A stretch of 64,000 nucleotides of DNA, taken from Nostoc sp. CENA543 (GTDB lineage: Bacteria > Cyanobacteriota > Cyanobacteriia > Cyanobacteriales > Nostocaceae). Below, piece after piece: positions 25,218-34,543 of this stretch. The notes under the pieces were generated by a model. The model was not told where the DNA came from and did not search any database. It was given only the letters and a program-made list of their open reading frames with translations. Numbering within the stretch: the stretch's first letter is position 1; the number at the start of each line of letters is the position of its first letter. A program made the translations under genes and the position numbers. The stretch lies in NCBI RefSeq assembly GCF_002896875.1, contig NZ_CP023278.1, positions 3,224,001 through 3,288,000 of the forward strand. The letters are read 5' to 3'.

Positions 25218-27023
25218 ATGGATTTCCAACGCTTCATCGAATCCACTAAAAACTGGGCTAAATCCACCCGGTTTTTCCAATTTTTTGATAAACCCGAAAA
25301 CACAACATCTATGAACGATTCCAAACCCCGTGACGTACAAATTCTGCCGATTGCGACAAATACCAAAGTGCTGAGAGCGCGTAGTCAGTCACGTTTGCGG
25401 TTTGAAATTGAATACGCCTTAGAAAGAGGTACTACTTCTAACTGCTACATCATCGCAGCTGATAAAACTGCTCTTTTTGACCCCCCAGGTGAAACCTTTA
25501 CAACAATTTATCTGGAAGCATTGCAGCAGACCGTCAATTTGAAAAAAATAGATTACGTGATTTTGGGTCACTTTAGCCCCAATCGTGTAGCTACTTTAAA
25601 GGCACTGCTAGAAGTCGCACCGCAAATTACCTTTGTTTGTTCTCTTCCCGGTGCGGCGAATTTACGGGCGGCTTTTCCTGATAACAGCTTAAATATTTTA
25701 GTGATGCGGGGGAAAGAAACCTTAGATTTGGGTCAAGGTCATGTCTTAAAATTCTTACCAATTCCTAGCCCGCGTTGGCCGGAAGGTCTTTGTACCTACG
25801 ACCAAAAAACCCAGATTCTCTACACAGATAAGCTATTTGGGGTGCATATCTGCGGTGATGAAGTATTTGATGACAATTGGGAGTCCTTTAAGGAAGACCA
25901 GCGTTACTACTACAACTGCTTGATGGCTCCCCATGCTGTTCATGTGGAAGCAGCATTGGAAAAAATCTCTGATTTACAAGTGAGAATGTATGCTGTCGGT
26001 CATGGGCCTTTGGTACGTAGTAGTTTAATGGCCTTGACCCAAGCCTATGCTGATTGGAGTTTGGCGCAAAAAGACAGAGAGGTGACTGTAGCTTTACTTT
26101 ATGCTTCAGCTTACGGTAACACTGCGACTTTAGCACAGGCGATCGCTCTGGGAGTAACTAAAGGTGGTGCGGCGGTCAAATCTGTTAACTGTGAATTCGC
26201 CACACCAGAAGAAATTCAATCCGCTTTAGAACAAGCCGATGGTTTTCTCATCGGTTCTCCCACCATCGGTGGTCATGCACCTACACCCATTAACACTGCT
26301 TTGGGGATTGTCCTCAAGGTGGGTGATAACAACAAACTAGCTGGGGTCTTCGGTTCCTATGGCTGGAGTGGTGAAGCCTTAGACATGATTGAATGCAAAC
26401 TTCGGGATGCAGGATACCGTTTTGGTGTAGAAACACTCAAGGTGAAATTTAAGCCTGATGATGTCACTTTAAAGTATTGTGAAGAAGTTGGTACAGATTT
26501 TGCTCAAACATTAAAGAAAGCTAAAAAAGTCCGACTACCCCAACAAGCCGCTACACCTGTAGAACAAGCCGTAGGTAGAATTGTTGGTTCTGTATGTATT
26601 ATTACGGCAAAACACGGTGAAGTTTCCACAGCCATGTTAGGTTCTTGGGTATCACAAGCTACTTTTAATCCTCCTGGTTTGACAGTAGCGATCGCCAAAG
26701 AAAGAGCTATAGAATCTCTCATGTATCCTGGTGGTAAATTTGCCCTGAATATCCTACCAGAAGGCAATCATCTGGAATATATGAAGCATTTTCGCAAGAA
26801 TTTCAAACCTGGCGAAGACCGCTTCCAAAACTTTACAACTACGGAAGCAGAAAACGGTTGCATTGTCATAACTGATGCTCTTGCATATGTGGAATGCTCG
26901 GTTGAGCAACGCATGGAATGTGGTGATCACTGGGTAGTATATGCAACTGTAGAAAACGGTAAATTACTTAAGCCAGATGAGGTCACAGCCATCAATCATC
27001 GGAAAACAGGTACTCACTACTAA
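25218..27023 (+). CDS. flv1B: flavodiiron protein, non-canonical site (Flv1 type)
   Basis: About 601 residues from the ATG at 25218, or 570 from the ATG at 25311; neither has a clear ribosome-binding site. Same three modules as the preceding gene. The diiron ligands are replaced: LGHFSPNRV stands where HTEPDH is expected, PSPRWPEG where NLHWPD is, and DKLFG where CDAFG is, while VGHGPL remains. This is the signature of Flv1/Flv2, which pair with a canonical Flv as a heterodimer. The flavodoxin segment (LLYASAYGNTATLAQAI) and flavin-reductase part are intact. Spacing to the partner gene is about 100-190 bp, filled by short tandem repeats. Confidence 0.82.
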   Translation: MDFQRFIESTKNWAKSTRFFQFFDKPENTTSMNDSKPRDVQILPIATNTKVLRARSQSRLRFEIEYALERGTTSNCYIIAADKTALFDPPGETFTTIYLEALQQTVNLKKIDYVILGHFSPNRVATLKALLEVAPQITFVCSLPGAANLRAAFPDNSLNILVMRGKETLDLGQGHVLKFLPIPSPRWPEGLCTYDQKTQILYTDKLFGVHICGDEVFDDNWESFKEDQRYYYNCLMAPHAVHVEAALEKISDLQVRMYAVGHGPLVRSSLMALTQAYADWSLAQKDREVTVALLYASAYGNTATLAQAIALGVTKGGAAVKSVNCEFATPEEIQSALEQADGFLIGSPTIGGHAPTPINTALGIVLKVGDNNKLAGVFGSYGWSGEALDMIECKLRDAGYRFGVETLKVKFKPDDVTLKYCEEVGTDFAQTLKKAKKVRLPQQAATPVEQAVGRIVGSVCIITAKHGEVSTAMLGSWVSQATFNPPGLTVAIAKERAIESLMYPGGKFALNILPEGNHLEYMKHFRKNFKPGEDRFQNFTTTEAENGCIVITDALAYVECSVEQRMECGDHWVVYATVENGKLLKPDEVTAINHRKTGTHY

Positions 27024-27050
27024 AAAAGTGAAATAGTCAAAACATCAGAA

Positions 27051-27092
27051 TTTGTATAAACCTTGTGCTGCAAGATTTATACAAATTTTTTT
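27051..27092 (+). terminator. rho-independent terminator after flv pair
   Basis: TTTGTATAAACCTTG pairs with CAAGATTTATACAAA (15-bp stem, one mismatch) around a short loop, followed directly by TTTTTTT. It starts 28 bp after the flv1-type stop codon. Confidence 0.85.
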
Positions 27093-27312
27093 GTGCATAA
27101 AAAAGTTCCATCTGCAATCAATTTAATAAGTTAAGAAGCGTTAAGTATCAAGTTAATTGCAGTTAAACCCTGTGTTAAGATGCGGCTGAATTTACTGAGA
27201 CCCTCGTAGTTGGTAATACCAAGAAACACCAATGGGTAATATCAGAAATTCTAATGAGAGAAAGATAAAAATAAGTATCTCAAACTACACACTGTAAAAG
27301 TTAGGAGATTTC

Positions 27313-28158
27313 ATGACCGCACAAACACTATCCCCAAAAACTAGCAAAGGTTATAACAACCTCTATCAAGTTAAAAACCAGTGGGGTGGTTCTTCTGCGC
27401 CTTGGAATGATGGTGGAATCTGGGTTATAGGTTGTCGCTCAGGTCAAAACGTAGTTGCGATTGATGTCACCTCCAACGACAATGGCAACACCCTGACAGG
27501 AACTATGACCTATAAAGGTGAAGGGCCTATTGGTTTTAAAGCCACTCGTACTCAAAGCAATACCTATGCAGTACAAAACCAGTGGGGTGGCTCTTCTGCA
27601 CCTTGGAATGATGGTGGAGTGTGGGTAATCGGTTGTCGCACCAATCAGAATGTTGTCGCCATTAAGGTTCAATCCAACGATGGCGGCCAGACCCTAACCG
27701 GAACTATGACCTACGCCGGTGAAGGCCCTATTGGCTTTACCAGCAGTCAGATTGATGGTGGTGTTTATAATGTAGGCAATCAATGGGGTGGTTCTTCTGC
27801 TCCCTGGAACGACGGCGGAAAATGGGTAATTGGTTGTCGTGCTAATCAGGGTGTAGTAGCGATTAACGCTCAATCTAACGATGGCGGTAAAACCCTCAAC
27901 GGAACTATGACCTATGCAGGCGAAGGCCCCATCGGCTTCAAAGCTGCTCTCACACAAAGCAACACCTACGCAGTCCAAAACCAATGGGGTGGCTCATCTG
28001 CTCCTTGGAACCCTGGTGGTACTTGGTTACTGGGTTGTCGTGCTGATCAAAGAGTTGTTGCTATTGATGTTAAATCCTCAGATAACGGCAACACCCTCAA
28101 TGGAACTATGACTTATGCAGGTGAAGGCCCCATCGGCTTCAAAGGCACACTAGTTTAA
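27313..28158 (+). CDS. OAA-type high-mannose-binding lectin, four repeats
   Basis: 281 residues made almost entirely of four tandem repeats of about 67 residues (about 16-82, 83-149, 150-216, 217-281). Each has NQWGGSSAPWN(D/P)GG near its start, a (I/L)GCR motif and a NGTMTYxGEGPIGF end. This is the Oscillatoria agardhii agglutinin family of beta-barrel lectins that bind branched oligomannose (some bind HIV gp120). OAA itself has two repeats; four-repeat members occur in other bacteria. There is no signal peptide, so it is cytoplasmic or released on lysis. GGAG precedes the ATG. The fourth repeat differs most (WNPGGTWLLG). Confidence 0.93.
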   Translation: MTAQTLSPKTSKGYNNLYQVKNQWGGSSAPWNDGGIWVIGCRSGQNVVAIDVTSNDNGNTLTGTMTYKGEGPIGFKATRTQSNTYAVQNQWGGSSAPWNDGGVWVIGCRTNQNVVAIKVQSNDGGQTLTGTMTYAGEGPIGFTSSQIDGGVYNVGNQWGGSSAPWNDGGKWVIGCRANQGVVAINAQSNDGGKTLNGTMTYAGEGPIGFKAALTQSNTYAVQNQWGGSSAPWNPGGTWLLGCRADQRVVAIDVKSSDNGNTLNGTMTYAGEGPIGFKGTLV

Positions 28159-28497
28159 TTCAGAGGGACTAGGAGAAGGAAAAAGGAAAAAGTAAGAGAT
28201 TTTTACCTTTTGCCTTCTACTACCACTAGTTCACAAACCTCTCTTTTCCACAGGTATAAAAATGAGCAACAGCGATATTTTTATGCCTGTGGAATTTTGG
28301 CTTGATATTGACTGTTAATAAGTAATTTTTATCACCATCGACTTAACCTATGCCTGAAGATGAAAGGAAAGAGGTTAAGATAGATTCGACACAGCTATAC
28401 CAAACTCTTAGCCATCAATTGACATCATAAAGAGGGTGTGGAATTTGGTTTATAGCCATTACAATCAACTGTGAATCAGAATTTTTGAGTCAAAATT
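28159..28497. other. 339-bp intergenic region after the lectin gene
   Basis: Contains a purine-rich AGGAGAAGGAAAAAGG run, a strong hairpin at 28248-28292 and AT-rich DNA leading to the next gene. No gene seen. Confidence 0.4.
28248..28292 (+). terminator. hairpin downstream of lectin gene
   Basis: CCACAGGTATAAAAAT pairs with ATTTTTATGCCTGTGG (16-bp stem with one G-T pair, 13-nt loop), followed by a weak AATTTT tract. Likely the lectin transcript end, although it lies 90 bp after the stop codon. Confidence 0.65.
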
Positions 28498-28755
28498 ATG
28501 GAGCCAAATCAGCCACACAGTCGCCTCGAAGCTGCTCAAGACTTTGAACAAGCCTTAGAACAGTTGGAGGATATCTTACACGACAGTTCCACAGATGATG
28601 AGGAGATACCAGATAATGCTGCTGGTAATGTCAATGCTGTGGCACAAGGTGAAGATGTAAACGATGCTGATTTAGCAGCTTGGGAAGATGCGGTTGCTGA
28701 TATTGAACAATATCTAGAAGAAAGAGCAGGAAGTAACAAGGAAATTGCGGACTAA
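28498..28755 (+). CDS. small acidic hypothetical protein
   Basis: An 85-residue, strongly acidic, helical protein (EQALEQLEDIL, DSSTDDEE, AAWEDAVADIEQYLEE). No Cys, no signal peptide. It ends beside four tandem copies of the heptamer CTAATGA. Convergent with the SpoU methyltransferase gene. The function is unknown; the composition suggests a small adaptor or a coiled coil. Confidence 0.6.
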   Translation: MEPNQPHSRLEAAQDFEQALEQLEDILHDSSTDDEEIPDNAAGNVNAVAQGEDVNDADLAAWEDAVADIEQYLEERAGSNKEIAD

Positions 28756-28779
28756 TGACTAATGACTAATGACTAATGA

Positions 28780-29559
28780 CTAATCTCTGTTTTGTCTTTG
28801 CGCTTCGTATAACATTAAAGCGGCGGCGATCGCTACATTTAATGATTCTACTCCTGGACTCAGGGGTATATTGACTTGTTGATCTGCCATTGCGACTAAA
28901 TCAGGGGACAAACCCGCACCTTCGTTTCCCAATAAAATCAAACTGGGTTTTCGCCAGTCTACTTCCCAGTAAGTTAATTTCGCGGTGGGTAAGGTGGCTA
29001 TTACCTGCATTCCCGCTTGCTGACAATTCTGGACTGTGGTTTTTAAATCTGCACTTACCGCCGTCGCCAGACGAAACCACTGTCCCGCCGAAGCACGCAA
29101 CACTTTCGGGTTATCCAAATCTACACTATCTTGACTCAACCATAAACCCGACGCACCAGCAGCTGCCGCCGTCCGAATCATTGTCCCTAAGTTACCAGGG
29201 TCTTGGATAGTTTCCAAAGCTAAAACAATCCCTGTGTAGGGAACTAGATTTTGCTGTTGCTGGCGTTTGGCTGTAGCTATGACCCCATCTGGTTGTACAG
29301 TAGTAGCGATCGCACTTAACACTTCTGGACTGACAACTTCACTGCGATCGCACAAACTACAAGCTAACTCCCACAATTGGCTGTGATTTGCTTGCCATTC
29401 CTGCGTACAACACACCACCTCTAACGGATAATTCACCGCACAAGCTTCTGCCAACAAATGCGTACCTTCCAGCAAAAACAACTGCTGCTTATGCCGTTCT
29501 TTCGTAGATTGCAGCTTGCGGATTTGCTTAACTAAAGGATTTTGTAAACTCGTTAACAT
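28780..29559 (-). CDS. SpoU-family RNA 2'-O-methyltransferase
   Basis: 259 residues from the ATG at 29559 (MLTSLQNPLVKQIRKLQSTKERHKQ). The N-terminal RNA-binding domain (about 1-95) is followed by the trefoil-knot SPOUT domain with its three motifs: ETIQDPGNLGTMIRTAAAAG, LILLGNEGAGLS and IPLSPGVESLNVAIAAALMLYEA. These use S-adenosylmethionine to methylate a ribose in rRNA or tRNA (RlmB/TrmH-like/TsnR group); the RNA target cannot be told from sequence alone. The frame extends 17 codons upstream into a repeat-derived sequence, which I reject. Confidence 0.88.
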   Translation of the reverse strand: MLTSLQNPLVKQIRKLQSTKERHKQQLFLLEGTHLLAEACAVNYPLEVVCCTQEWQANHSQLWELACSLCDRSEVVSPEVLSAIATTVQPDGVIATAKRQQQQNLVPYTGIVLALETIQDPGNLGTMIRTAAAAGASGLWLSQDSVDLDNPKVLRASAGQWFRLATAVSADLKTTVQNCQQAGMQVIATLPTAKLTYWEVDWRKPSLILLGNEGAGLSPDLVAMADQQVNIPLSPGVESLNVAIAAALMLYEAQRQNRD

Positions 29560-29640
29560 TTTACGTGCTGAGTGATCAGTGCTGAGTAGTGAGTAATGAA
29601 TACTCAGCACTCACTACTCACAACTCAGCACTTAGTTTCA

Positions 29641-29722
29641 TGCGGAACCCGGGACTTGAACCCGGAAGCCTTGCGGCACTAGAACCTGAATCTAGCGCGT
29701 CTGCCAATTCCGCCAGTTCCGC
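29641..29722 (-). tRNA. tRNA-Leu(CAG)
   Basis: 82-nt cloverleaf: acceptor stem GCGGAAC/GTTCCGC, D-arm with AATTGGCAGAC, anticodon stem GCTAGA-TTCAGGT-TCTAGT with anticodon CAG, a long class II variable arm (GCCGCAAGGC), and the T-loop GTTCAAGTCC. The discriminator base is A and CCA is not encoded. Confidence 0.95.
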
Positions 29723-29809
29723 TTGCGGTTTGCATACTCACGATTTATCATTATCGCTTAATTATTGATTTGTGTCAACCAGCCCGAAAAGGGGTGTAAG
29801 GGTATAAGG

Positions 29810-30985
29810 TAGGGCTAATTCATTGTCAAAAGAGAAAAAAGCTGATTTAAATCATGGCAGAGAAATCGAAGTGCTTTGGTCAATGAGCGATAACCCTGGC
29901 CACGGAGCAGATTAATCACGAAAGTACGAATGATTGACCAGTTAGTAGCAGCATTGTAAGTACGAATGGGAGCAGTATCTTCACCAAAAACAACATCTTT
30001 GACCCAATGTAATCCGTTCTCAATATCTCGATGTCCGCGAATAGCATGAGCAAAGTGAAGAGCAGATGTCTTGAGACTACTGAGGTAGTAACTCAAAGTT
30101 GCAAAAGATTGCCCATCTCTGGAACCATGACGCTCAACAACAATCAAGCTTTGCGCCTTTTCCCAACTGGGGTCAATGCCATCCATCAGTTCATAGACTT
30201 TGACACTACGTTGAATAATACGTCCGCGTGTGCGTTCGATTTGAATGTCGATAGCATCTGGGAGAAGTTGTTGTGAAATGGTTTGTGCATAATTCAAGAG
30301 TTTGGGTTGGTTGGCTTTAATGCCCACTAAGTAATCATTGCCACTGTTAACAATTAACTGCAAAGTTTTTTTTGACAATGTAAAGCATCAAAGGTCAACA
30401 CTACACCCGTCAGTTCCAAAGTCTGGATTAGTTGTTGTACGACTTTGATTTCACTTTGTTCATTGTTCTGGAATTGCTTCAAAGCTACCACCACTCCTTT
30501 GTGATGACTGTATACAGAGACGACATTAACAAAGTTTTGGTAGGACTGATTGTGTCCAGTGACCGTACTTTTGATACTTTTGCCATCCACGGCTAACCAT
30601 TCTCCCGCTTGGATGTCAGCATCGATTTTTGCCCACCCAACAAAGCTCTCTGTCAGTGTTTCAAAGTCTAATTGCTCAAACAGCCGCCGAAAAGTCGAAT
30701 CACTGGGCAAACGCTTATACTTGACCCCTAAATGTTCACATAATCCTTGATAATGTCGTACACAAAAATCTTCTAGTGCGGTATATCCGTAGCATTCACT
30801 TAATGTTCCTAAAATTACTAGCAATAACATTACCCATAGTGGATAACGTTTGCCACGAGGAGCGCGATAGTCTTCTATGCTTTGTAATGCCGCTATCAAA
30901 CTACTACTCATTTCACACCACAGTACACTTGAGGTCGGGATGATTTCTAGTTTAATTTTTCTCTCATTACAATGAATTAGCCCTA
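29810..30985 (-). mobile_element. ISAs1-family insertion sequence, complete (1176 bp)
   Basis: Perfect 17-bp terminal inverted repeats: TAGGGCTAATTCATTGT at 29810-29826 and its complement at 30969-30985. They are flanked by a perfect 10-bp target duplication GGGTATAAGG (29800-29809 and 30986-30995), which shows an undisturbed and fairly recent insertion. The target is a GGGTGTAAGGG heptamer-repeat tract. The transposase frame is in two parts joined at an A8 run. Confidence 0.93.
29815..30911 (-). CDS. ISAs1-family transposase, two frames joined at an A8 run
   Basis: The first frame (start 30911, MSSSLIAALQSIEDYRAPRG) covers the N-terminal domain and DDE residues in LAVDGKSIK and VLTFDALHCQKK, then stops in frame at about 30354. 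The second frame, from SQKKTLQLIVNSGNDYLVG, covers the rest, with RGHRDIENGLHWVKDVVFGED (third acidic residue) and the NLLRGQGYRSL end. Together about 370 residues, the normal family length. The join lies exactly on CAAAAAAAAC, so a -1 slip on A8 (programmed, or by RNA polymerase) would give full-length protein; alternatively the gene is inactivated by a one-base indel. Confidence 0.85.
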
Positions 30986-31176
30986 GGGTATAAGGGTGTA
31001 AGGGTGTAGAGGTGGAGTGAAAATGAAAAAATCACTCAAAGCCTCATGCCTCCTGCCTATTTCCTCCTGTCTCCTGCCTACAAATTGAGACAAAATGTAT
31101 ACAAATCAAATCTTTACTGTAGAATCAAAACCAACTTCTAACTTTAAAATTATGTATTTATTTTGGAGGTAGGCTT

Positions 31177-32526
31177 ATTAATTCTTCTAGCAGCTTACCG
31201 GAAGCTAAACCTGCTGTAGCAGTAGACTCCTCAGTCTTGCAAATATGGGGTGGGCATCCTTTAAAGGGACACGTCAAAATCAGTGGGGCTAAAAATTCTG
31301 CCTTAGTCATCATGGCTGGAGCTTTGCTTTGTTCTGGTGATTGTCGAATTCGTAACGTTCCCCTGTTGGCGGACGTAGAACGGATGGCTGAGGTCATTTC
31401 AGCATTGGGTGTACGCCTGACCAGACAAGGTGATATTTTAGATATCAACGCCAGTGAAATTGCTACATCAAAAGCTCCCTACGAACTAGTTACCCAACTG
31501 CGGGCTAGTTTCTTTGCTATTGGGCCAATTTTAGCCCGCTTGGGAGTGGCACAAATGCCATTACCAGGGGGTTGTGCCATTGGTGCAAGACCAGTTGACC
31601 TGCACGTCCGAGGACTGCAAGCAATGGGAGCCGAAGTACAGATTGAACATGGTATTTGTAATGCCTATGTTCCGGGAACTAATGGCAGATTAAAAGGTGC
31701 GAAAATTTACTTAGATACTCCCAGCGTCGGGGCGACAGAAACCTTGATGATGGCCGCCACCTTAGCTGATGGTGAAACCATTATTGAAAATGCCGCTAGA
31801 GAGCCGGAAGTAGTAGATTTAGCCAACTTCTGTAACGCAATGGGCGCGAAAATTCAGGGTGCTGGTAGCAGCACTATTACTGTAGTTGGCGTACCACAGT
31901 TACATTCCGTTGACTATCCTATTATTCCCGATCGCATCGAAGCCGGGACATTTTTAGTAGCTGGTGCTATCACTCGCTCAGATATTATCATTTCCCCAGT
32001 CATTTCCGATCACCTAATTCCAGTGATTGCCAAACTGCGGGATATTGGTGTCACTATCATCGAAGAAGCACCAAATTGCTTACGCATTCTTCCCGCCGAA
32101 ACCCTGAAAGCAACGGACATCGAAACCTTGCCCCATCCAGGTTTTCCCACAGATATGCAAGCACCATTCATGGCTTTACTCACCTTAGCAGAAGGCGACA
32201 GCATCATTAACGAAGCTGTCTTTGAAAATCGCCTGCGCCATGCTTCCGAGTTAAACCGCTTAGGTGCAGATATCCGTGTCAAGGGTAATACCGCATTTGT
32301 GCGGGGAGTACCGATATTATCTGGCGCGCCGGTCATCGGTACTGACTTAAGAGCATCAGCCGCCTTAGTCCTAGCCGGACTAGCAGCCGAAGGACAAACC
32401 ACCATTCAGGGATTACATCACCTTGATCGGGGTTACGATCAAATAGATGTGAAATTGCAACAACTAGGTGCAAGAATCCTGCGAGTTGGGGAAGTTCCAG
32501 CCGAAGCAGAGAAAGCAGCGAATTAA
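31177..32526 (+). CDS. murA: UDP-N-acetylglucosamine 1-carboxyvinyltransferase
   Basis: The first committed peptidoglycan enzyme: transfers enolpyruvate from PEP to UDP-GlcNAc. Marks: [18 protein letters not shown] (active-site Lys-Asn), [32 protein letters not shown] (the PEP-reactive Cys in PGGCAIG), [19 protein letters not shown] and [14 protein letters not shown]. An in-frame start cannot be ATG: the frame opens without ATG, GTG or TTG until a TTG at 31237, which has no ribosome-binding site, whereas an ATT at 31177 lies 6 bp after a perfect GGAGGT. The ATT would give a 449-residue protein beginning (M)[12 protein letters not shown]. Followed by a repeat-rich hairpin region. Confidence 0.92.
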   Translation: MNSSSSLPEAKPAVAVDSSVLQIWGGHPLKGHVKISGAKNSALVIMAGALLCSGDCRIRNVPLLADVERMAEVISALGVRLTRQGDILDINASEIATSKAPYELVTQLRASFFAIGPILARLGVAQMPLPGGCAIGARPVDLHVRGLQAMGAEVQIEHGICNAYVPGTNGRLKGAKIYLDTPSVGATETLMMAATLADGETIIENAAREPEVVDLANFCNAMGAKIQGAGSSTITVVGVPQLHSVDYPIIPDRIEAGTFLVAGAITRSDIIISPVISDHLIPVIAKLRDIGVTIIEEAPNCLRILPAETLKATDIETLPHPGFPTDMQAPFMALLTLAEGDSIINEAVFENRLRHASELNRLGADIRVKGNTAFVRGVPILSGAPVIGTDLRASAALVLAGLAAEGQTTIQGLHHLDRGYDQIDVKLQQLGARILRVGEVPAEAEKAAN

Positions 32527-32670
32527 CAGGGACTGGGGACTGGGGACTGGGGACTGGGAATGGGGAAGTGTGGGAAGTGTGGGGAGAGAAGGGGGAAAGA
32601 TTTCTTCCCTATCCTCCCACCCCTCCCACACTTCCTGCTTGCCCCATTCCCCATGCCCCATTTCCCAAAT
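32527..32670. repeat. GGGGACT tandem repeats and large imperfect inverted repeat after murA
   Basis: Four copies of GGGACTG followed by GGAATGGGGAAGTGTGGG..., mirrored by CCCACACTTCCTGC...CCCCATTCC. It can fold as one long hairpin in RNA from either strand and probably forms the 3' end of the murA transcript. Confidence 0.7.
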
Positions 32671-32725
32671 CGTTATACTAACTGTGGGAGGCTGTTGATA
32701 TTTTGTTTTTCCAGCCGGCTAAATC

Positions 32726-33601
32726 ATGTCTGTGTTTAAATCCTCACTCATCGGTTTAAAAGCTGACTCATTTCGTCATCCATTAGATTTGGAAGCTACC
32801 CAAGCTCTTAAGCAAATACCCGGTTTGGATATGCTGGTGAGAAACGTGCTAGGGCCAATGGCAGAGCAGGTTTTTTATGTAGAAAATATTGCTTCTAGTG
32901 TGTTGGTAGGGGAAAATCAACTACCTGAGTTACATCACCTATTAATAGAAGCTTGCAAAGTTTTAGACATTGAGCCACCGCAATTATACGTTAGGCAACA
33001 CCCTGCACCTAATGCCTATACTTTTGCAATGCGGGGTAAGCAGCCTTTTGTCGTGCTGCACACTTCTTTAATTGATATCCTGACCCCAGAAGAGATACAG
33101 GCGGTAATTGCCCATGAGTTAGGACATCTCAAGTGTGACCATAGTGTTTATTTAACACCTGTGAATTTATTAATATTAGCCGCAGGTGTACTACCTAACA
33201 TTGGGGCTGTCGTGGCTCAAGCTATCCAAGCACAACTTTTAGAATGGGTACGCTGTGCTGAGTTTACCTGCGATCGCGCTGCTTTACTAGCCACCCAAAA
33301 CCCCAAAGTGGTGATGTCTGTGTTGATGAAATTAGCCGGGGGTTCACCAACTCTTGCACCCAAACTCAATCTCGATGCTTTTATTGCCCAAGCCCGTGCT
33401 TACGATGATATTAGTAAAACCGAACTTGGGGAAATGCTCAAAACAGCCCGTACAGCCGAATTAACTCACCCTGTACCAGTCTTAAGAGCCAGAGAAATTG
33501 ACCGTTGGGCAAGTAGTCAAGAATATCAAAATTTATTACAAACCCACGGACAAGAATACATTAGTGAAGCAGCACCCAAAGGAGGTTGGCGTAACTGGTA
33601 A
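32726..33601 (+). CDS. M48-family zinc metallopeptidase
   Basis: 291 residues. The zinc site H-E-x-x-H is in VIAHELGHLKCDH (near 131), and the third ligand Glu is in the CAEFTCDRAALLA segment. The central hydrophobic stretch (PVNLLILAAGVLPNIGAVVAQAI) may be one membrane segment. This is the short HtpX/Ste24-like family, common in cyanobacteria, thought to degrade misfolded membrane proteins. The N-terminus (FKSSLIGLKADSFRHPLD) is soluble. Same strand as murA but separated by repeats. Confidence 0.88.
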   Translation: MSVFKSSLIGLKADSFRHPLDLEATQALKQIPGLDMLVRNVLGPMAEQVFYVENIASSVLVGENQLPELHHLLIEACKVLDIEPPQLYVRQHPAPNAYTFAMRGKQPFVVLHTSLIDILTPEEIQAVIAHELGHLKCDHSVYLTPVNLLILAAGVLPNIGAVVAQAIQAQLLEWVRCAEFTCDRAALLATQNPKVVMSVLMKLAGGSPTLAPKLNLDAFIAQARAYDDISKTELGEMLKTARTAELTHPVPVLRAREIDRWASSQEYQNLLQTHGQEYISEAAPKGGWRNW

Positions 33602-33691
33602 ATAATCTAGGGGTGTAAGGGTGTAGGGGTGTGGGGGAAAAACTAATGACTAATGACTAATGACTAATGACTAATGACTATTGACTATTGA

Positions 33692-34411
33692 CTGAACAAG
33701 TTATTTGATATTTTTGCTGAGTTAAAACGTCAGACTAAGGGTGATGAAAACCGAATTAAGGAATCAGAATTACCCCGACTTTGGATTTTATCACCAACGG
33801 CTTCTGAATCTATATTGAGTGGGTTTAGAGCCAGTTTAGATTTAGAAAACTGGGAAGCAGGAGTTCATTTTTTAGCAGATTATCTACGGACAGCAATTAT
33901 CGCAATTCATCAATTACCACGTACTGAGGAAACATTATGGTTGAGAATTTTAGGTAAGGGTAGAGTCCAGCAACAAGCAATAGATGAACTAGAAGCACTT
34001 CCCCAAGACCATCCTTTCCGAGCAAAAGCAATTGATTTATTGTTAAGTTTGAAGACTACTTTAGAAGTGAATCAAAATGTAGACGAGGAGGATAGAAATT
34101 TAATTATGCGCCTATCACCAATTTACGAGCAGAAGTTAGCAGAAGCAAAACAAGCCGGAATTGACGAAGCACGCCAACTGTATGAGCAAAGGTTATCAAG
34201 CACTAAACAAGAAGGTATTCAAGAAGGTATTCAAGAAGGAGTGAAAGCAGAACGTCGTCAAGTTATAGAAAACTTGTTACAAGTTCGATTTGGTGAAATA
34301 GATGCTCAATTAAGGGAGGTTATTACACCTTTATTAGCATTAACTCCAGAAGAATTCACACCTTTATTGCTACAACTATCACGGGAAGAGTTATTAGCTA
34401 GATTCCTGTAG
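33692..34411 (+). pseudogene. Rpn-family (DUF4351-type) nuclease-like gene, 5'-truncated
   Basis: The open frame from 33692 encodes NKLFDIFAELKRQTKGDENR, PRLWILSPTASESIL, FRASLDLENWEAGVHF and then a coiled tail (QEGIQEGIQEGVKAERRQVIENLLQVRFG). This matches cyanobacterial PD-(D/E)XK/Rpn-like proteins with repeated EGIQEG and a DUF4351 end. There is no start codon near the N-terminus: a stop and CTAATGA heptamers immediately precede it, and the first usable start (TTG at 33815) would lose about 41 codons. Probably a gene whose 5' end was replaced by repeat DNA. Confidence 0.65.
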
Positions 34412-34543
34412 AGGAGATGGGCAATTTAAATTTACAAATCAATGACGTGTTTTACTCGGTGGCGTGAGATGAGTTGCTAAAAATTTTGGATGAGCGATCG
34501 CCATCTACTCTAAAATAAGTCTGGTTAAGTTGCGATCGCTACC

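Noticed and set aside
32464-32698. short frames over the murA 3' repeats
   Set aside because: Encoded entirely by GGGGACT and mirrored repeats.
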